NCBI GenBank assembly: GCA_947246475.1
Contig: CAMXSH010000007.1
Coordinates: 1-64,000, forward strand
DNA from: an uncultured Roseburia sp.
GTDB lineage: Bacteria; Bacillota; Clostridia; Lachnospirales; Lachnospiraceae
Length of the DNA: 64,000 nucleotides
Reading direction: 5' to 3'
The first letter of the stretch is position 1, and each line of letters opens with the position of its first letter. The position numbers were made by a program, and so were the translations under genes. This document shows positions 34,862-44,150 of the stretch, in pieces. The notes under the pieces are model-generated. The model had not been told where the DNA came from. It saw only the letters and a list, made by a program, of their open reading frames with translations, and ran no database searches.

Positions 34862-35363
34862 GAATTGGGAAGCGAATGAAAAAACTTCATACCACTTTTC
34901 CGACGAAGAATGCAAAAGAGCAGCCTCCAAAGCGATGGCTCTTCTGCTTCACAAAGACCGTACCAGATCAGAACTTGCAAGCCGCCTTGACCGGGAAGGG
35001 TTTTCCGAACAGGCCTCGGTGGAGGCGATGGAATATGTTGAGTATTTTGGCTATATTAATGATCAGAGATATGTAGAAAATTATCTCATGTTTCAGAAGG
35101 GAAAACGAAGCCGCCGGGAGATTTTTTATAAGCTCTCAGAAAAGGGAATTTCAGAGGAACTGATCCAGCAGGTGATGGAGGAAACAGAGTACCAGGGTGA
35201 AGAGGAAGCGATTGAATTATTGATTTCCAAGAGATTAAAAGGAAAGCAGCCAGAAGCCCTTTCTTACGAGGAAAAGGGTAAGATATTTTCATATCTCGGA
35301 CGGAAGGGATATGAGATGAATACCATAAAGAAAGTGTTTTCAAAACTTGACAACCAGCCATAA
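34842..35363 (+). CDS. recX: Recombination regulator RecX
   Basis: This 173-residue all-helical protein has the RecX pattern: ALLLHKDRTRSELASRLDREGF, then YINDQRYVENYLMFQKGKRSRREIFYKLSEKGI and ISKRLKGK. RecX binds RecA filaments and modulates their activity. The start ATG 34842 overlaps the stop of the duplicated mini-ORF (ATGA); the RBS is in the duplicated recA tail (AAGGAAGAG). In the ancestral arrangement recX evidently overlapped recA directly. Confidence 0.93.
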   Translation: MRHYSMKNWEANEKTSYHFSDEECKRAASKAMALLLHKDRTRSELASRLDREGFSEQASVEAMEYVEYFGYINDQRYVENYLMFQKGKRSRREIFYKLSEKGISEELIQQVMEETEYQGEEEAIELLISKRLKGKQPEALSYEEKGKIFSYLGRKGYEMNTIKKVFSKLDNQP

Positions 35364-35425
35364 AAAGTGTAAAATTGAAGTGTTGTATTTATGTGCAATG
35401 AAAACTAAATTAAGGAGGTGCTCCT

Positions 35426-36997
35426 GTGCCAGAGTTAAGTGTAGGTTTTGTGGTCGGCGCAGTCATCGTAATCCTTGCTCTTATTGCAGTAACAGCACTG
35501 GTTGCCTGGAAAGGTGCTATTTCTTATCGTATTAAAGTTGGAGAAGCTAAGGTAGGAAGTGCAGAAGAGAAAGCAAGGGAGATTATTGATGATGCATTAA
35601 AGACGGCAGAAACCAAAAAGCGTGAAGCTCTTCTGGAAGCCAAAGAGGAAAATCTCAAGGCAAAGAATGAACTTGATCGTGAGACCAAGGAGAGAAGAGC
35701 CGAGATCCAGCGCTACGAAAAACGGGTGCTGGGTAAGGAAGAGACTTTGGACAAGAAACTGGATGCACTCGAGAAACGGGAATCAAAGCTCACTACTAAA
35801 TTGGCGGAATTTGAAAAAGAGAAAGAGACAGTAGAAGAACTCCGTCAGAGCCATTTGCGTGAGTTGGAAAAGATTTCGGGTCTCACCTCCGAACAGGCGA
35901 AAGATTATTTATTGCGAACTGTGGAAGAAGATGTGAAACATGAGACCGCAGTTTTAGTAAAAGAATTGGAACGTCAGGCAAAGGATGATGCTGATAAGAA
36001 AGCGAAGGAGTATATTGTAAACGCCATACAGAAATGTGCGGCGGATCATGTGTCAGAAGCTACGATATCAGTGGTTCCATTGCCAAGTGATGAGATGAAG
36101 GGAAGGATTATCGGTAGAGAAGGAAGAAATATCCGGACGCTTGAGAATCTGACAGGTATTGATCTGATCATCGACGACACACCGGAGGCAGTTATTTTAT
36201 CCGGCTTTGATCCAATTCGTCGTGAAATAGCCAGAATTGCTTTGGAGAAATTGATCGTGGATGGCAGAATTCATCCTGCTAGAATCGAAGAAATGGTTGA
36301 AAAAGCAAAAAAAGAAGTTGAAACAATGATTCGTGAAGAAGGGGAAGCAGCAGCACTTGAGGTTGGTGTGCATGGAATACATCCAGAACTGATTCGTCTT
36401 CTGGGTAAAATGAAGTTCAGAACCAGTTATGGTCAGAATGCATTAAAGCATTCCATTGAGGTTGCTCACTTGTCTGGTCTCCTTGCGGGAGAACTTGGAG
36501 CAGATGTGCGTATGGCAAAACGTGCAGGACTGCTTCATGATATTGGAAAATCAGTAGACCATGATATGGAAGGTTCGCACATCCAACTGGGTGTGGAGCT
36601 TTGTCGCAAGTTTAAAGAATCTGCATTGGTGATCAATGCAGTAGAGGCGCATCATGGAGATGTGGAACCAGAGAGTTTGATTGCCTGTGTTGTTCAGGCA
36701 GCGGATGCAATATCTGCGGCTCGTCCTGGTGCGAGAAGAGAAACCTTAGAAACATACACGAACAGATTGAAACAATTAGAGGATATTTCAAACGGCTTTA
36801 AAGGCGTCGACAAATCTTTTGCCATTCAGGCAGGTAGAGAAGTTCGAGTTATTGTAGTTCCGGATCAGATTGATGATGACGAGATGGTATTGTTAGCAAG
36901 AGACATATCAAAACAGATTGAGTCTGAGCTTCAGTATCCTGGTCAGATCAAGGTTAATGTGATTCGTGAATCCAGAGTTGTGGACTATGCGAAATAG
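35426..36997 (+). CDS. rny: Ribonuclease Y
   Basis: This 523-residue endoribonuclease, which starts bulk mRNA decay at the membrane, has an N-terminal membrane helix (about 5-27), a long charged coiled coil (about 30-200), a KH RNA-binding domain (about 212-275, [15 protein letters not shown]) and an HD domain (about 335-430) with the metal pair H371/D372 in [12 protein letters not shown]. It uses a GTG start at 35426 with AAGGAGGTG at 5-6 nt. The recA-recX-rny order is common in Clostridia. Confidence 0.98.
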   Translation: MPELSVGFVVGAVIVILALIAVTALVAWKGAISYRIKVGEAKVGSAEEKAREIIDDALKTAETKKREALLEAKEENLKAKNELDRETKERRAEIQRYEKRVLGKEETLDKKLDALEKRESKLTTKLAEFEKEKETVEELRQSHLRELEKISGLTSEQAKDYLLRTVEEDVKHETAVLVKELERQAKDDADKKAKEYIVNAIQKCAADHVSEATISVVPLPSDEMKGRIIGREGRNIRTLENLTGIDLIIDDTPEAVILSGFDPIRREIARIALEKLIVDGRIHPARIEEMVEKAKKEVETMIREEGEAAALEVGVHGIHPELIRLLGKMKFRTSYGQNALKHSIEVAHLSGLLAGELGADVRMAKRAGLLHDIGKSVDHDMEGSHIQLGVELCRKFKESALVINAVEAHHGDVEPESLIACVVQAADAISAARPGARRETLETYTNRLKQLEDISNGFKGVDKSFAIQAGREVRVIVVPDQIDDDEMVLLARDISKQIESELQYPGQIKVNVIRESRVVDYAK

Positions 36998-37056
36998 GAA
37001 TAGACAGGAATTTTGATTCCTTTGCATATGAAACATTATATTTGACATGAGTAAAT

Positions 37057-37108
37057 AAACCCACTGTATAACAGAGCAGTTTTGACTGCCGATATACAGT
37101 GGGTTTTT
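37057..37108. terminator. Terminator after rny, probably bidirectional
   Basis: A 14-bp stem (37057-37070 with 37093-37106) encloses a small GCAGT/ACTGC hairpin and ends in T5. It lies between rny and the convergent xylanase gene, and the minus-strand side also has a T-rich tail. Confidence 0.9.
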
Positions 37109-37163
37109 GTATTAGTATGGAAGGAAACAGGGTGTCAGGTTCCTGCCAGCTGATCAAATGCGT

Positions 37164-39590
37164 TTACTGACCGTTTTTCAGGAGGTCATGGACATTTTTG
37201 AAAGCATCTTTTACAGCCAGTTTTTCATTAAACAAACCGCAGTATGGTCCGTTCATTTTAAAACTGTAGTCAGTAGGCTTCAGATCTGGTTCATCTATGA
37301 TACCCCAGATGGAGATTGCCTTCAATGGTTTTTCTTCCCCTGAATTTATTTCCAGATATGCCTGGAATAGTTTTTTATAGTACTCTCCATGTAATGCCAG
37401 CGTTTCGGCGTCGTTTTCATAATTTCGGACGGCAAGCTCTGTCACCTGTACTTCTATGCCCAAAGAGGCAAATTTGAGAATGGCTGTTTTTACCATTTCA
37501 ATATCGTTTTCGTTCATACATCCTGCCTGTTGTCCGTATCCGCCAATATAACTCTGCATGCCTACGCCATCACACAGTTTCACATATCCCCCCTTGTCAT
37601 CTCGCAGGAAAGAATTGACGGAGCTTACTAAGTTGTAGATTGCATCCCGCTTTGACGCAAAGAATGTACTATAATCGTTATAATACAGTTTGATATCCAG
37701 TGTTGGCATGGTCTTCTTCAGCTCTTCAAGGACTTCGTGTGTATATTGGAAAGACAATTCCACGTAATCACGTCCTACCAATGTGTAAAATGGATTATCT
37801 TCATTATTACGTTTGGTGCGTACGTGGCGTTCGTCGCCTTCCTCATATTCTGTGTCAGAATCACCTACTGCTTCATTAACTACATCCCAGCAATAGATCA
37901 CGCCTGGGTATTTTTCTTCAAAATGTACCAGTACCTGTTCAATATAATTCTGCAGTCTTGTCTTAACAACCTCTGTTGTGGCATAGGGTTTTGTTGAATC
38001 GTATCCTTCACGGAAGAACCAGTCCAGCATACCTGCATCCCAGACAAGGGCGTGACCGCGTACCTTTATATTATTTGCTTTGGCGAAATCCATGATTGCA
38101 TCGGCTCCGGTGAAATTAAGAACAGGCATGGAATTCTCATCTGTGTACGCTTCCTTTGTTTTGGTGAGATCCAGCATGGAGTATGCTTTCATCTCATTAG
38201 CGGCAGTAATACTGTTGAAGTGATACTTCATCAAATCGCCATATTTTTTATCTGCTACTTTTCTGCCGTTCATAACAGTACCCATTTTCAGACCATAAGC
38301 GGCGCCCATCTCTGCCAGTGAAGTATAGTTTTCCATGGCGTCTGTGATATCTCTTGTATCCTTTATAAAGGAGATGGAATGAATGGTTAGGTTAATTTCT
38401 TCTGGAAGATCTGCAGATCCCCCGGGATTGTATTTTACTCCAAAACCTAGAGTGCTGTTAATGGCACTGAGATCACATATGTATTCCTTCTGTTCTGTAG
38501 TAATATCCGTAAAGGACAATGTGGTTGAAGAGTTTGCTCCCCAGTAGTCTGCAGTGTCATGGGTTCTCAGACAGATCGGCGCCTCTGCATCTGCAGATAG
38601 ATGGAAGATAACTTTCGTATAATCGCTTAAATCTACCATGGATTTGGAAGGATCCATATAAAAGCCGATTCCGCCTCCGCCATATTGCTTCTTTAGTGTT
38701 ACGGTAACACTTCCATCTGCATTATAGACAGGCTCATCTGCCGCTCCGGATGCCATGAAAGTATCTTTAGAAAAGATCATAGATGCCTCTGGCGCCATAG
38801 TAACCAGTGGTTTATCCGTAACTGCCGGTGTTGTTGACGGCTGCGGTGTCACTGATGGTGAAGGTGGTGCGGAAGGTTTCGCTGTCGGAGCAGCAGTAGG
38901 AGAAGAGGTTGGCTGTGCTGATGGGACCGTCGTTGGCTCTATGGTTGGTTTCGTGGTTGGTTCTTCTGTTGGAGACATTGTTGGCGAAGCGGATGGCGCA
39001 ATGGTAGGTTCCGTTGACGGAGTTACGTCTGGAACTGCGGTTGCAGTCGCTGTCGGCGTAGAAGTTGGCTCTCCCGATGTGTCTCCTGCCGGCGTAGAAG
39101 TCGGCTCTCCCGGTGTGCCTTCCGAAGGTGTAGAAGTCGGTGTATTCTGGGGTACATCCGGATTATTTGGCGCCTGTGTGGCGGTATTTGCTGATGGCGC
39201 TGGCGGGACAGGGGTATTGGGGATAGGTGCCATATTCTTTATGGAAGAAACGGTCACCTTACAGGATAAAGTACGACGTGTCTTTCCTTTCTTTAATGTT
39301 GCGGTGATCTTCACCGTGCCTTTTTTCTTTGCTGTGATCTTTACCGCATATTTCCCAGATTTTTTTGCTGTTGCAATTTTTTTGTTTTTGCTCTTCCAGG
39401 AAATTTTCCAGCCTTTCGCCCGTTTTACTGAAAGTTTTGCTGTTTTTCCTATTTTTATGGAAAGCTTTTTCTTGCTTAATGCCGGCTTTTTGGCTTTTGC
39501 CTGAACAATTGTGGATGCTGGTGACAATACGCTGCTCAACAGTAACGCAGCAGTACATGCCAGTGATGTAATTTTTATGCCCTTCTTCAT
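37164..39590 (-). CDS. Secreted GH10 endo-1,4-beta-xylanase with Ig-like and carbohydrate-binding regions
   Basis: This 808-residue protein has a signal peptide (1 to about 31), a Lys-rich bacterial Ig-like domain (about 33-118), a 145-residue Pro/Thr/Ser linker built from short repeats such as GEPTSTP and EPT.KPT, a beta-sandwich probably binding carbohydrate (about 268-405), and a GH10 catalytic domain (about 415-808). The acid/base is E573 in CWDVVNEAV and the nucleophile E718 in VTELAV; HALVWDAGMLDWFF is also GH10-like. It cleaves xylan outside the cell. A good RBS (AGGGAGG) and promoter precede it. No cell-wall anchor motif is seen, so attachment may rely on the basic Ig-like domain. Confidence 0.93.
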   Translation of the reverse strand: MKKGIKITSLACTAALLLSSVLSPASTIVQAKAKKPALSKKKLSIKIGKTAKLSVKRAKGWKISWKSKNKKIATAKKSGKYAVKITAKKKGTVKITATLKKGKTRRTLSCKVTVSSIKNMAPIPNTPVPPAPSANTATQAPNNPDVPQNTPTSTPSEGTPGEPTSTPAGDTSGEPTSTPTATATAVPDVTPSTEPTIAPSASPTMSPTEEPTTKPTIEPTTVPSAQPTSSPTAAPTAKPSAPPSPSVTPQPSTTPAVTDKPLVTMAPEASMIFSKDTFMASGAADEPVYNADGSVTVTLKKQYGGGGIGFYMDPSKSMVDLSDYTKVIFHLSADAEAPICLRTHDTADYWGANSSTTLSFTDITTEQKEYICDLSAINSTLGFGVKYNPGGSADLPEEINLTIHSISFIKDTRDITDAMENYTSLAEMGAAYGLKMGTVMNGRKVADKKYGDLMKYHFNSITAANEMKAYSMLDLTKTKEAYTDENSMPVLNFTGADAIMDFAKANNIKVRGHALVWDAGMLDWFFREGYDSTKPYATTEVVKTRLQNYIEQVLVHFEEKYPGVIYCWDVVNEAVGDSDTEYEEGDERHVRTKRNNEDNPFYTLVGRDYVELSFQYTHEVLEELKKTMPTLDIKLYYNDYSTFFASKRDAIYNLVSSVNSFLRDDKGGYVKLCDGVGMQSYIGGYGQQAGCMNENDIEMVKTAILKFASLGIEVQVTELAVRNYENDAETLALHGEYYKKLFQAYLEINSGEEKPLKAISIWGIIDEPDLKPTDYSFKMNGPYCGLFNEKLAVKDAFKNVHDLLKNGQ

Positions 39591-39617
39591 TGGTAGACCT
39601 CCCTAAATTTTTTCTTT

Positions 39618-39646
39618 ATCATACAAAGGTTTTTTTGTTTTGACAA
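39618..39646 (-). promoter_or_regulatory. Sigma-A promoter of the GH10 xylanase
   Basis: On the minus strand TTGTCA (39646-39641), a 17-nt spacer and TATGAT (39623-39618) lie about 30 nt before the start codon. Confidence 0.75.
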
Positions 39647-39702
39647 TAGAGTTTATAAATATTTATGAGACATTTAAGACTTTTTATAAATCCTCTGTTA
39701 AG

Positions 39703-39731
39703 TTGAACTGATGATTGTTTTGTGATATGAT
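39703..39731 (+). promoter_or_regulatory. Sigma-A promoter of the EndA-like nuclease gene
   Basis: TTGAAC (39703-39708), a 17-nt spacer and TATGAT (39726-39731) lie 25 nt before the start at 39756. Confidence 0.7.
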
Positions 39732-39755
39732 AAAACGGACAAGGAGATGAAATCA

Positions 39756-40703
39756 ATGAAAGTTCAAAAACTATTTTGGCTGTTTTGTCTGGTATCCACC
39801 CTTATGTTGGCTGGGTGTTCTTTGGAAGAGGCAGTGGAGTCCTTTTCTTCTGATAGTCATGGAGAGGGAAATATAGCTGGAACAGTGGTGGCAGATCTGG
39901 AAGGAGTTCCGGAATTTAAGGGTGAATCCTTTGTGGTGATCAATGATAATAAGCCGGAATTTGAAGAATCCGACTATACCACAAAGTCTTTTGAAAAATA
40001 CAGTGAGCTGGATTCTTTGGGAAGGTGCGGCGCTGCTGTGGCAAATATAGGAAAAGATCTGATGCCTGTAAAGGAAAGGGAATCCATCAGCCCAGTGAAA
40101 CCATCGGGATGGCAGACAGCAAAGTATGACTGTGTAGAGGGAAAATATCTGTATAACCGCTGTCATCTCATCGGTTATCAGCTCTCAGGGGAAAATGCGA
40201 ATAAGAAGAATCTTGTGACAGGAACCCGTTATATGAATGTGGAGGGAATGCTTCCCTTTGAAAATGAAGTGGCAGACTATGTAAAAGAGACTGACAATCA
40301 TGTTCTTTACCGGGTGACGCCAGTGTATGATGGAAATAATCTGGTGGCCAGCGGGGTCCAGATGGAAGCATGGTCCGTAGAGGATGAAGGGAAAGGCGTT
40401 TGTTTTAATGTCTATGCGTACAATAACCAGCCCGGCGTGGAGATTGATTATGCCACAGGAAAGAGCCATCTGTCGGGAGAGGAAGTCCCGAAAGAAAAGC
40501 CGGAGGAATCCTCCCATAATACCTCCAGGAAAGCTGCTGGGGAAATGGGAAAATACATATGCAATCTCAATACTCACAAATTTCACAATCCCGGTTGTTC
40601 CAGTGCAAAGGATACAAAGGGGAAAAACAGGAAAGAGACGAAGGAGACAAGAGAGCAGCTGATCCAGCAGGGATATGAGCCCTGTGGAAGATGTCATCCA
40701 TAA
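39756..40703 (+). CDS. EndA-like DNA/RNA non-specific endonuclease, lipoprotein
   Basis: This 315-residue protein has a lipoprotein signal with lipobox LAGC (C21). The central domain (about 50-235) is the DNA/RNA non-specific nuclease type related to streptococcal EndA: catalytic H137 in YNRCHLIGYQL, then NKKNLVTGTRYMN, where Asn residues bind Mg. A C-terminal zinc-knuckle-like segment (about 267-315, YICNLNTHKFHNPGC...GYEPCGRCHP) resembles Ada/nuclease-associated Cys motifs. It should degrade extracellular DNA at the membrane surface. ATG 39756 has AAGGAG at 9 nt. Its last 25 codons are duplicated downstream. Confidence 0.88.
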   Translation: MKVQKLFWLFCLVSTLMLAGCSLEEAVESFSSDSHGEGNIAGTVVADLEGVPEFKGESFVVINDNKPEFEESDYTTKSFEKYSELDSLGRCGAAVANIGKDLMPVKERESISPVKPSGWQTAKYDCVEGKYLYNRCHLIGYQLSGENANKKNLVTGTRYMNVEGMLPFENEVADYVKETDNHVLYRVTPVYDGNNLVASGVQMEAWSVEDEGKGVCFNVYAYNNQPGVEIDYATGKSHLSGEEVPKEKPEESSHNTSRKAAGEMGKYICNLNTHKFHNPGCSSAKDTKGKNRKETKETREQLIQQGYEPCGRCHP

Positions 40704-40853
40704 TAAATATTGAAAATATTTTGTGAGTATCAGGAGGAGACAGGAAAGAGACGAAGGAGACAAGAGAGCAGCTGATCCAGCAGGGATATGAGCCCTGTGG
40801 AAGATGTCATCCATAATAAATATTGAAAATACTTTGTGAGTATCAGGAGGAGA
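40627..40853 (+). repeat. 113-bp tandem duplication of the nuclease 3' end and next RBS
   Basis: Copy 1 (40627-40739) and copy 2 (40740-40853) differ at only one or two positions. Each has the last nuclease codons (through GYEPCGRCHP and the stop) and the following AGGAGGAGA ribosome binding site. Only the second copy's RBS is next to the TTG start of the arylsulfotransferase gene. Confidence 0.96.
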
Positions 40854-40857
40854 AAAG

Positions 40858-42807
40858 TTGAGACAGATTAAAATAATCATCGGGACAGTTCTGGTGCTGC
40901 TGTGTGTGGTTTCCTGTGGAAAAGAAGCAAATCCGGAGAGGGTCAGCCAGAAAGATACCCAGACTACAAACGTCATAAGCGGAAGTGCGGTAAATGCCGT
41001 AACTTCTGAGACGATCAAGACAAAGAAATATCTCCCGGTGAGCTGTCAGGAAAAGGATGACATGTATGAAAAGCAGCTGCAGTCGGGAGACTATACATGG
41101 GAGAAGCCATTGGTGATACAGAATCCTTATGGCAATTCCCCATTGACAGCCTATATACTTTTAAAGACCTCAAAGCCCTGTAAGGTGAGGGTTACAATTA
41201 AGGGAAAAGATAAAGATACGGATCTGACAGGAACCCTCGCAAAGACGAAAGAGCACCGGATCCCGGTGGTGGGGTTGTATCCGGACCATAAAAACGAGGT
41301 GGAGATAAGTTGTCTGGATGATAAAGATCAGGTGACAGATTCCCAGATCGTATCGATCCAAACAGACAAACTTCCGGAAGCTCTGCAAGATGCGGTAAGG
41401 GTGGAGAAGCATTCCCAAAAGACCGCGTATGGTCTTACGGTTATCTCCGGCCAGACGACGAAATATCCCTTTGCTTATGACCAGAATGGTGAGATCCGCT
41501 GGTTTATCACGATGACCACTGGCTCTTACGGCGTCTTTCCTCTTTCGGACCAGAGACTGATCTTCCAGACCAATGAGGCATTGACGCCGACAGAGGAAAA
41601 GCCACATACAACCCAGATGTACGAGATGGATTACCTGGGGCGGGCTTACCGGCTGTATTATGTGAAAAACGGCATTCATCACGAAGTGATCGAAAAGGAG
41701 CCAGGGGGAAATCTGTTTCTTCTAAGCAGTTCCATCGATGGGCATACGGAAGATGTGGTTCAGGAAATGGACCGCCAGACAGGGGAGATCATTCAGTCCC
41801 TGGATATGAGAGAGATTTTTGATGACACCTATGAGGACATGGTGGACTGGGTTCATCTGAATACAGTTTCTTATAATAAGGAAGATGATACCGTGCTGCT
41901 ATCGCCGCGAAATATCCATTCGGCGGTGAAGGTGGGCTGGAAGGACAAGAAGATAAAATGGATCCTCACCAATCCTGAAATGTTTGAAGGGACCAAACAG
42001 GCGAGTTTGGTGTTAAAGCCTCAGGGGGATATTACCTGGCATTTTCAGCAGCACAGCGTGTATGAGATTCCCTATGATCTGGATGGTGATCCAGATACCA
42101 GACATATTATGCTCTATGACAACCACTGGCAGACCAAACGGAAGGTGGATTTTTTTGATGGCAGAGAGCAGTCTTTTGTATCGGTTTATGCGGTAGATGA
42201 AAAAAAGATGACCGTGAAACAGGAGAAGCTGTATCCAGGAGTGCGCTCCATCATTACCTCGAATTGCGCCTATGACAAAAAACAGGACCGGATGTTTTCC
42301 TTTGGGGGATATCTTCATCCCCTGATCAATGGGCAGAAGGGAATGATCTATGAATTTGATTATTCTTCCGGGAAGCTGCTCAATCAGTATTCTACAAAAT
42401 ATTATTTTTACCGGGGATATGGTATTGGAATAAACTGGAAAGACCTGGCGCGGCCTCTAAAGATCGGGGATGGGTATGTGAAGGGGACGCTGCAGGCGCC
42501 GGTGGTGTCAAAAGAGTCAGAGGTGCCGGAGGAGAAGATGGAGGAGAAAAACGCCGGTTTTACCCTGATGGAATCGGTGCTGTATATGAAGACATCCGAT
42601 CACGCCATTTCCAAAGTACGGTTTGTGGGGCAGACCCACCATTATCTTATGGATTATACCAGTGCCGGAAAGGGAATGAAATCAAAACGCAATCAGAAAT
42701 ATGCCATCGCCATTCCCCTGTCCGGGCTGCAGCCGGATACCTACAGGATTGTCCTTTACTATGATGGAAAATGGTGCGACACGGGAAAGAGTATAGATAG
42801 GAATTAG
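40858..42807 (+). CDS. Arylsulfate sulfotransferase (ASST) family lipoprotein
   Basis: This 649-residue protein has a lipoprotein signal ending at C20 (VVSC). An Ig-like N-terminal region (about 70-175) is followed by a beta-propeller of the arylsulfotransferase family, with characteristic GG-x-LFLLSSSIDG, DWVHLNTVSY (H333), LSPRNIHSAVKV and TWHFQQHSVYE (H395/H399, matching the family's sulfohistidine region). ASST enzymes move sulfate between phenols without PAPS. It would act on the outer face of the membrane. TTG start with AGGAGG upstream in the duplicated segment. It likely shares a transcript with the nuclease. Confidence 0.87.
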   Translation: MRQIKIIIGTVLVLLCVVSCGKEANPERVSQKDTQTTNVISGSAVNAVTSETIKTKKYLPVSCQEKDDMYEKQLQSGDYTWEKPLVIQNPYGNSPLTAYILLKTSKPCKVRVTIKGKDKDTDLTGTLAKTKEHRIPVVGLYPDHKNEVEISCLDDKDQVTDSQIVSIQTDKLPEALQDAVRVEKHSQKTAYGLTVISGQTTKYPFAYDQNGEIRWFITMTTGSYGVFPLSDQRLIFQTNEALTPTEEKPHTTQMYEMDYLGRAYRLYYVKNGIHHEVIEKEPGGNLFLLSSSIDGHTEDVVQEMDRQTGEIIQSLDMREIFDDTYEDMVDWVHLNTVSYNKEDDTVLLSPRNIHSAVKVGWKDKKIKWILTNPEMFEGTKQASLVLKPQGDITWHFQQHSVYEIPYDLDGDPDTRHIMLYDNHWQTKRKVDFFDGREQSFVSVYAVDEKKMTVKQEKLYPGVRSIITSNCAYDKKQDRMFSFGGYLHPLINGQKGMIYEFDYSSGKLLNQYSTKYYFYRGYGIGINWKDLARPLKIGDGYVKGTLQAPVVSKESEVPEEKMEEKNAGFTLMESVLYMKTSDHAISKVRFVGQTHHYLMDYTSAGKGMKSKRNQKYAIAIPLSGLQPDTYRIVLYYDGKWCDTGKSIDRN

Positions 42808-42835
42808 CAGGAAGAGATGATAAGGAGATTATTCG

Positions 42836-44137
42836 ATGAAAAATAAAAAAAACCGAAATTTAAAATTTGAAACGTTACAGCTGCACGCGGGGCAGGAGAG
42901 TCCGGACCCGGCTACTGACGCCAGGGCGGTTCCGATCTACGCTACCTCATCTTATGTGTTCCACGACTGTGAACACGCGGTGGCGCGGTTTAATCTCAGT
43001 GATGCGGGAAATATATATGGACGGCTGACAAATCCTACCCAGGAAGTGTTTGAGCAGAGGATTGCGGCATTGGAGGGAGGCGTGTCGGCTCTGGCAGTAG
43101 CTTCCGGCGCTGCGGCGATCTCCTATACGATCCAGAATCTTGCTCAGGCAGGTGACCACATCGTGGCAGCTAAAAATATTTATGGAGGGACCTACAACCT
43201 GCTGGCCCACACGCTTCCAGAATATGGGATCACCGCTGATTTTGTAAATCCTTTTGAAGAAGACGAAGTGAGGGCGGCGATCCGGGAGAACACCAAGGCG
43301 GTGTATATCGAGACACTGGGCAACCCGAATTCGGATGTGGTGGACATTGAAAAGCTGGCGGGCATAGCCCATGAAAATAAAATTCCTTTGGTCATCGATA
43401 ACACCTTTGCCACGCCATATCTGGTGCGTCCCATCGAGCATGGGGCAGATATCGTAGTACACTCGGCTACCAAATTTATTGGCGGCCACGGCACTGCCAT
43501 CGGCGGTGTGATCGTGGACAGCGGCAGATTTGACTGGGAGGCAAGCGGTAAATTTGCATCTTTGACAGAGCCCAATCCCAGCTACCATGGGATCAGCTTT
43601 ACAAAAGCAGTGGGAGCGGCAGCATTTGTCACAAAGATCCGTGCCATTCTTCTGAGAGATACTGGCGCTGCCCTGTCCCCCTTCCATGCCTTTTTGTTTT
43701 TACAGGGTCTGGAGACGCTGTCTCTGAGGGTAGAGCGCCATGTGGAAAATGCCTTGAGGGTGGTTCAGTATCTGGCGGACCATCCCCAGGTGGAAAAGGT
43801 AAATCATCCATCGGTGTCTTCAGATCCGGAACAGACGGCCCTATATAAGAAATATTTCCCCAATGGCGGAGGCTCCATCTTTACTTTTGAGATCAAAGGG
43901 GACGCCGGGAAGGCAAAAGAATTTATTGATAATCTGGAACTGTTTTCCCTGCTTGCCAACGTAGCAGATGTAAAATCCCTGGTGATTCATCCGGCATCCA
44001 CCACCCACTCACAGCTGACAGAGGAAGAGCTGATAGAGCAGGGAATCAAACCAAATACCATCCGTCTGTCCATCGGAACAGAAAATATAGAAGATATCAT
44101 TGAGGATCTGCAGGAAGCATTTGAGACGGTAAAATAG
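42836..44137 (+). CDS. metY: O-acetylhomoserine sulfhydrylase / aminocarboxypropyltransferase
   Basis: This 433-residue PLP enzyme makes homocysteine (or methionine) from O-acetylhomoserine and sulfide or methanethiol. It has the Cys/Met metabolism motifs YGRLTNPT, the PLP lysine K213 in HSATKFIGGHGT, and the long insert FASLTEPNPSYHGI characteristic of the MetY branch rather than MetB/MetC. The 28-nt gap to the ASST gene suggests possible readthrough, though no terminator or own promoter was identified. No SAM or T-box leader fits in the gap. Confidence 0.94.
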   Translation: MKNKKNRNLKFETLQLHAGQESPDPATDARAVPIYATSSYVFHDCEHAVARFNLSDAGNIYGRLTNPTQEVFEQRIAALEGGVSALAVASGAAAISYTIQNLAQAGDHIVAAKNIYGGTYNLLAHTLPEYGITADFVNPFEEDEVRAAIRENTKAVYIETLGNPNSDVVDIEKLAGIAHENKIPLVIDNTFATPYLVRPIEHGADIVVHSATKFIGGHGTAIGGVIVDSGRFDWEASGKFASLTEPNPSYHGISFTKAVGAAAFVTKIRAILLRDTGAALSPFHAFLFLQGLETLSLRVERHVENALRVVQYLADHPQVEKVNHPSVSSDPEQTALYKKYFPNGGGSIFTFEIKGDAGKAKEFIDNLELFSLLANVADVKSLVIHPASTTHSQLTEEELIEQGIKPNTIRLSIGTENIEDIIEDLQEAFETVK

Positions 44138-44150
44138 GCGGAGGAGAGAT

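Noticed and set aside
38755-39504. Long plus-strand ORF of 249 codons opposite the xylanase
   Set aside because: It is Gly/Val-rich because it is the antisense of the Pro/Thr linker and Lys-rich Ig-like domain; it has no RBS and no family features.
42808-42835. SAM or T-box riboswitch before metY
   Set aside because: Only 28 nt separate the genes, too little for such a leader.
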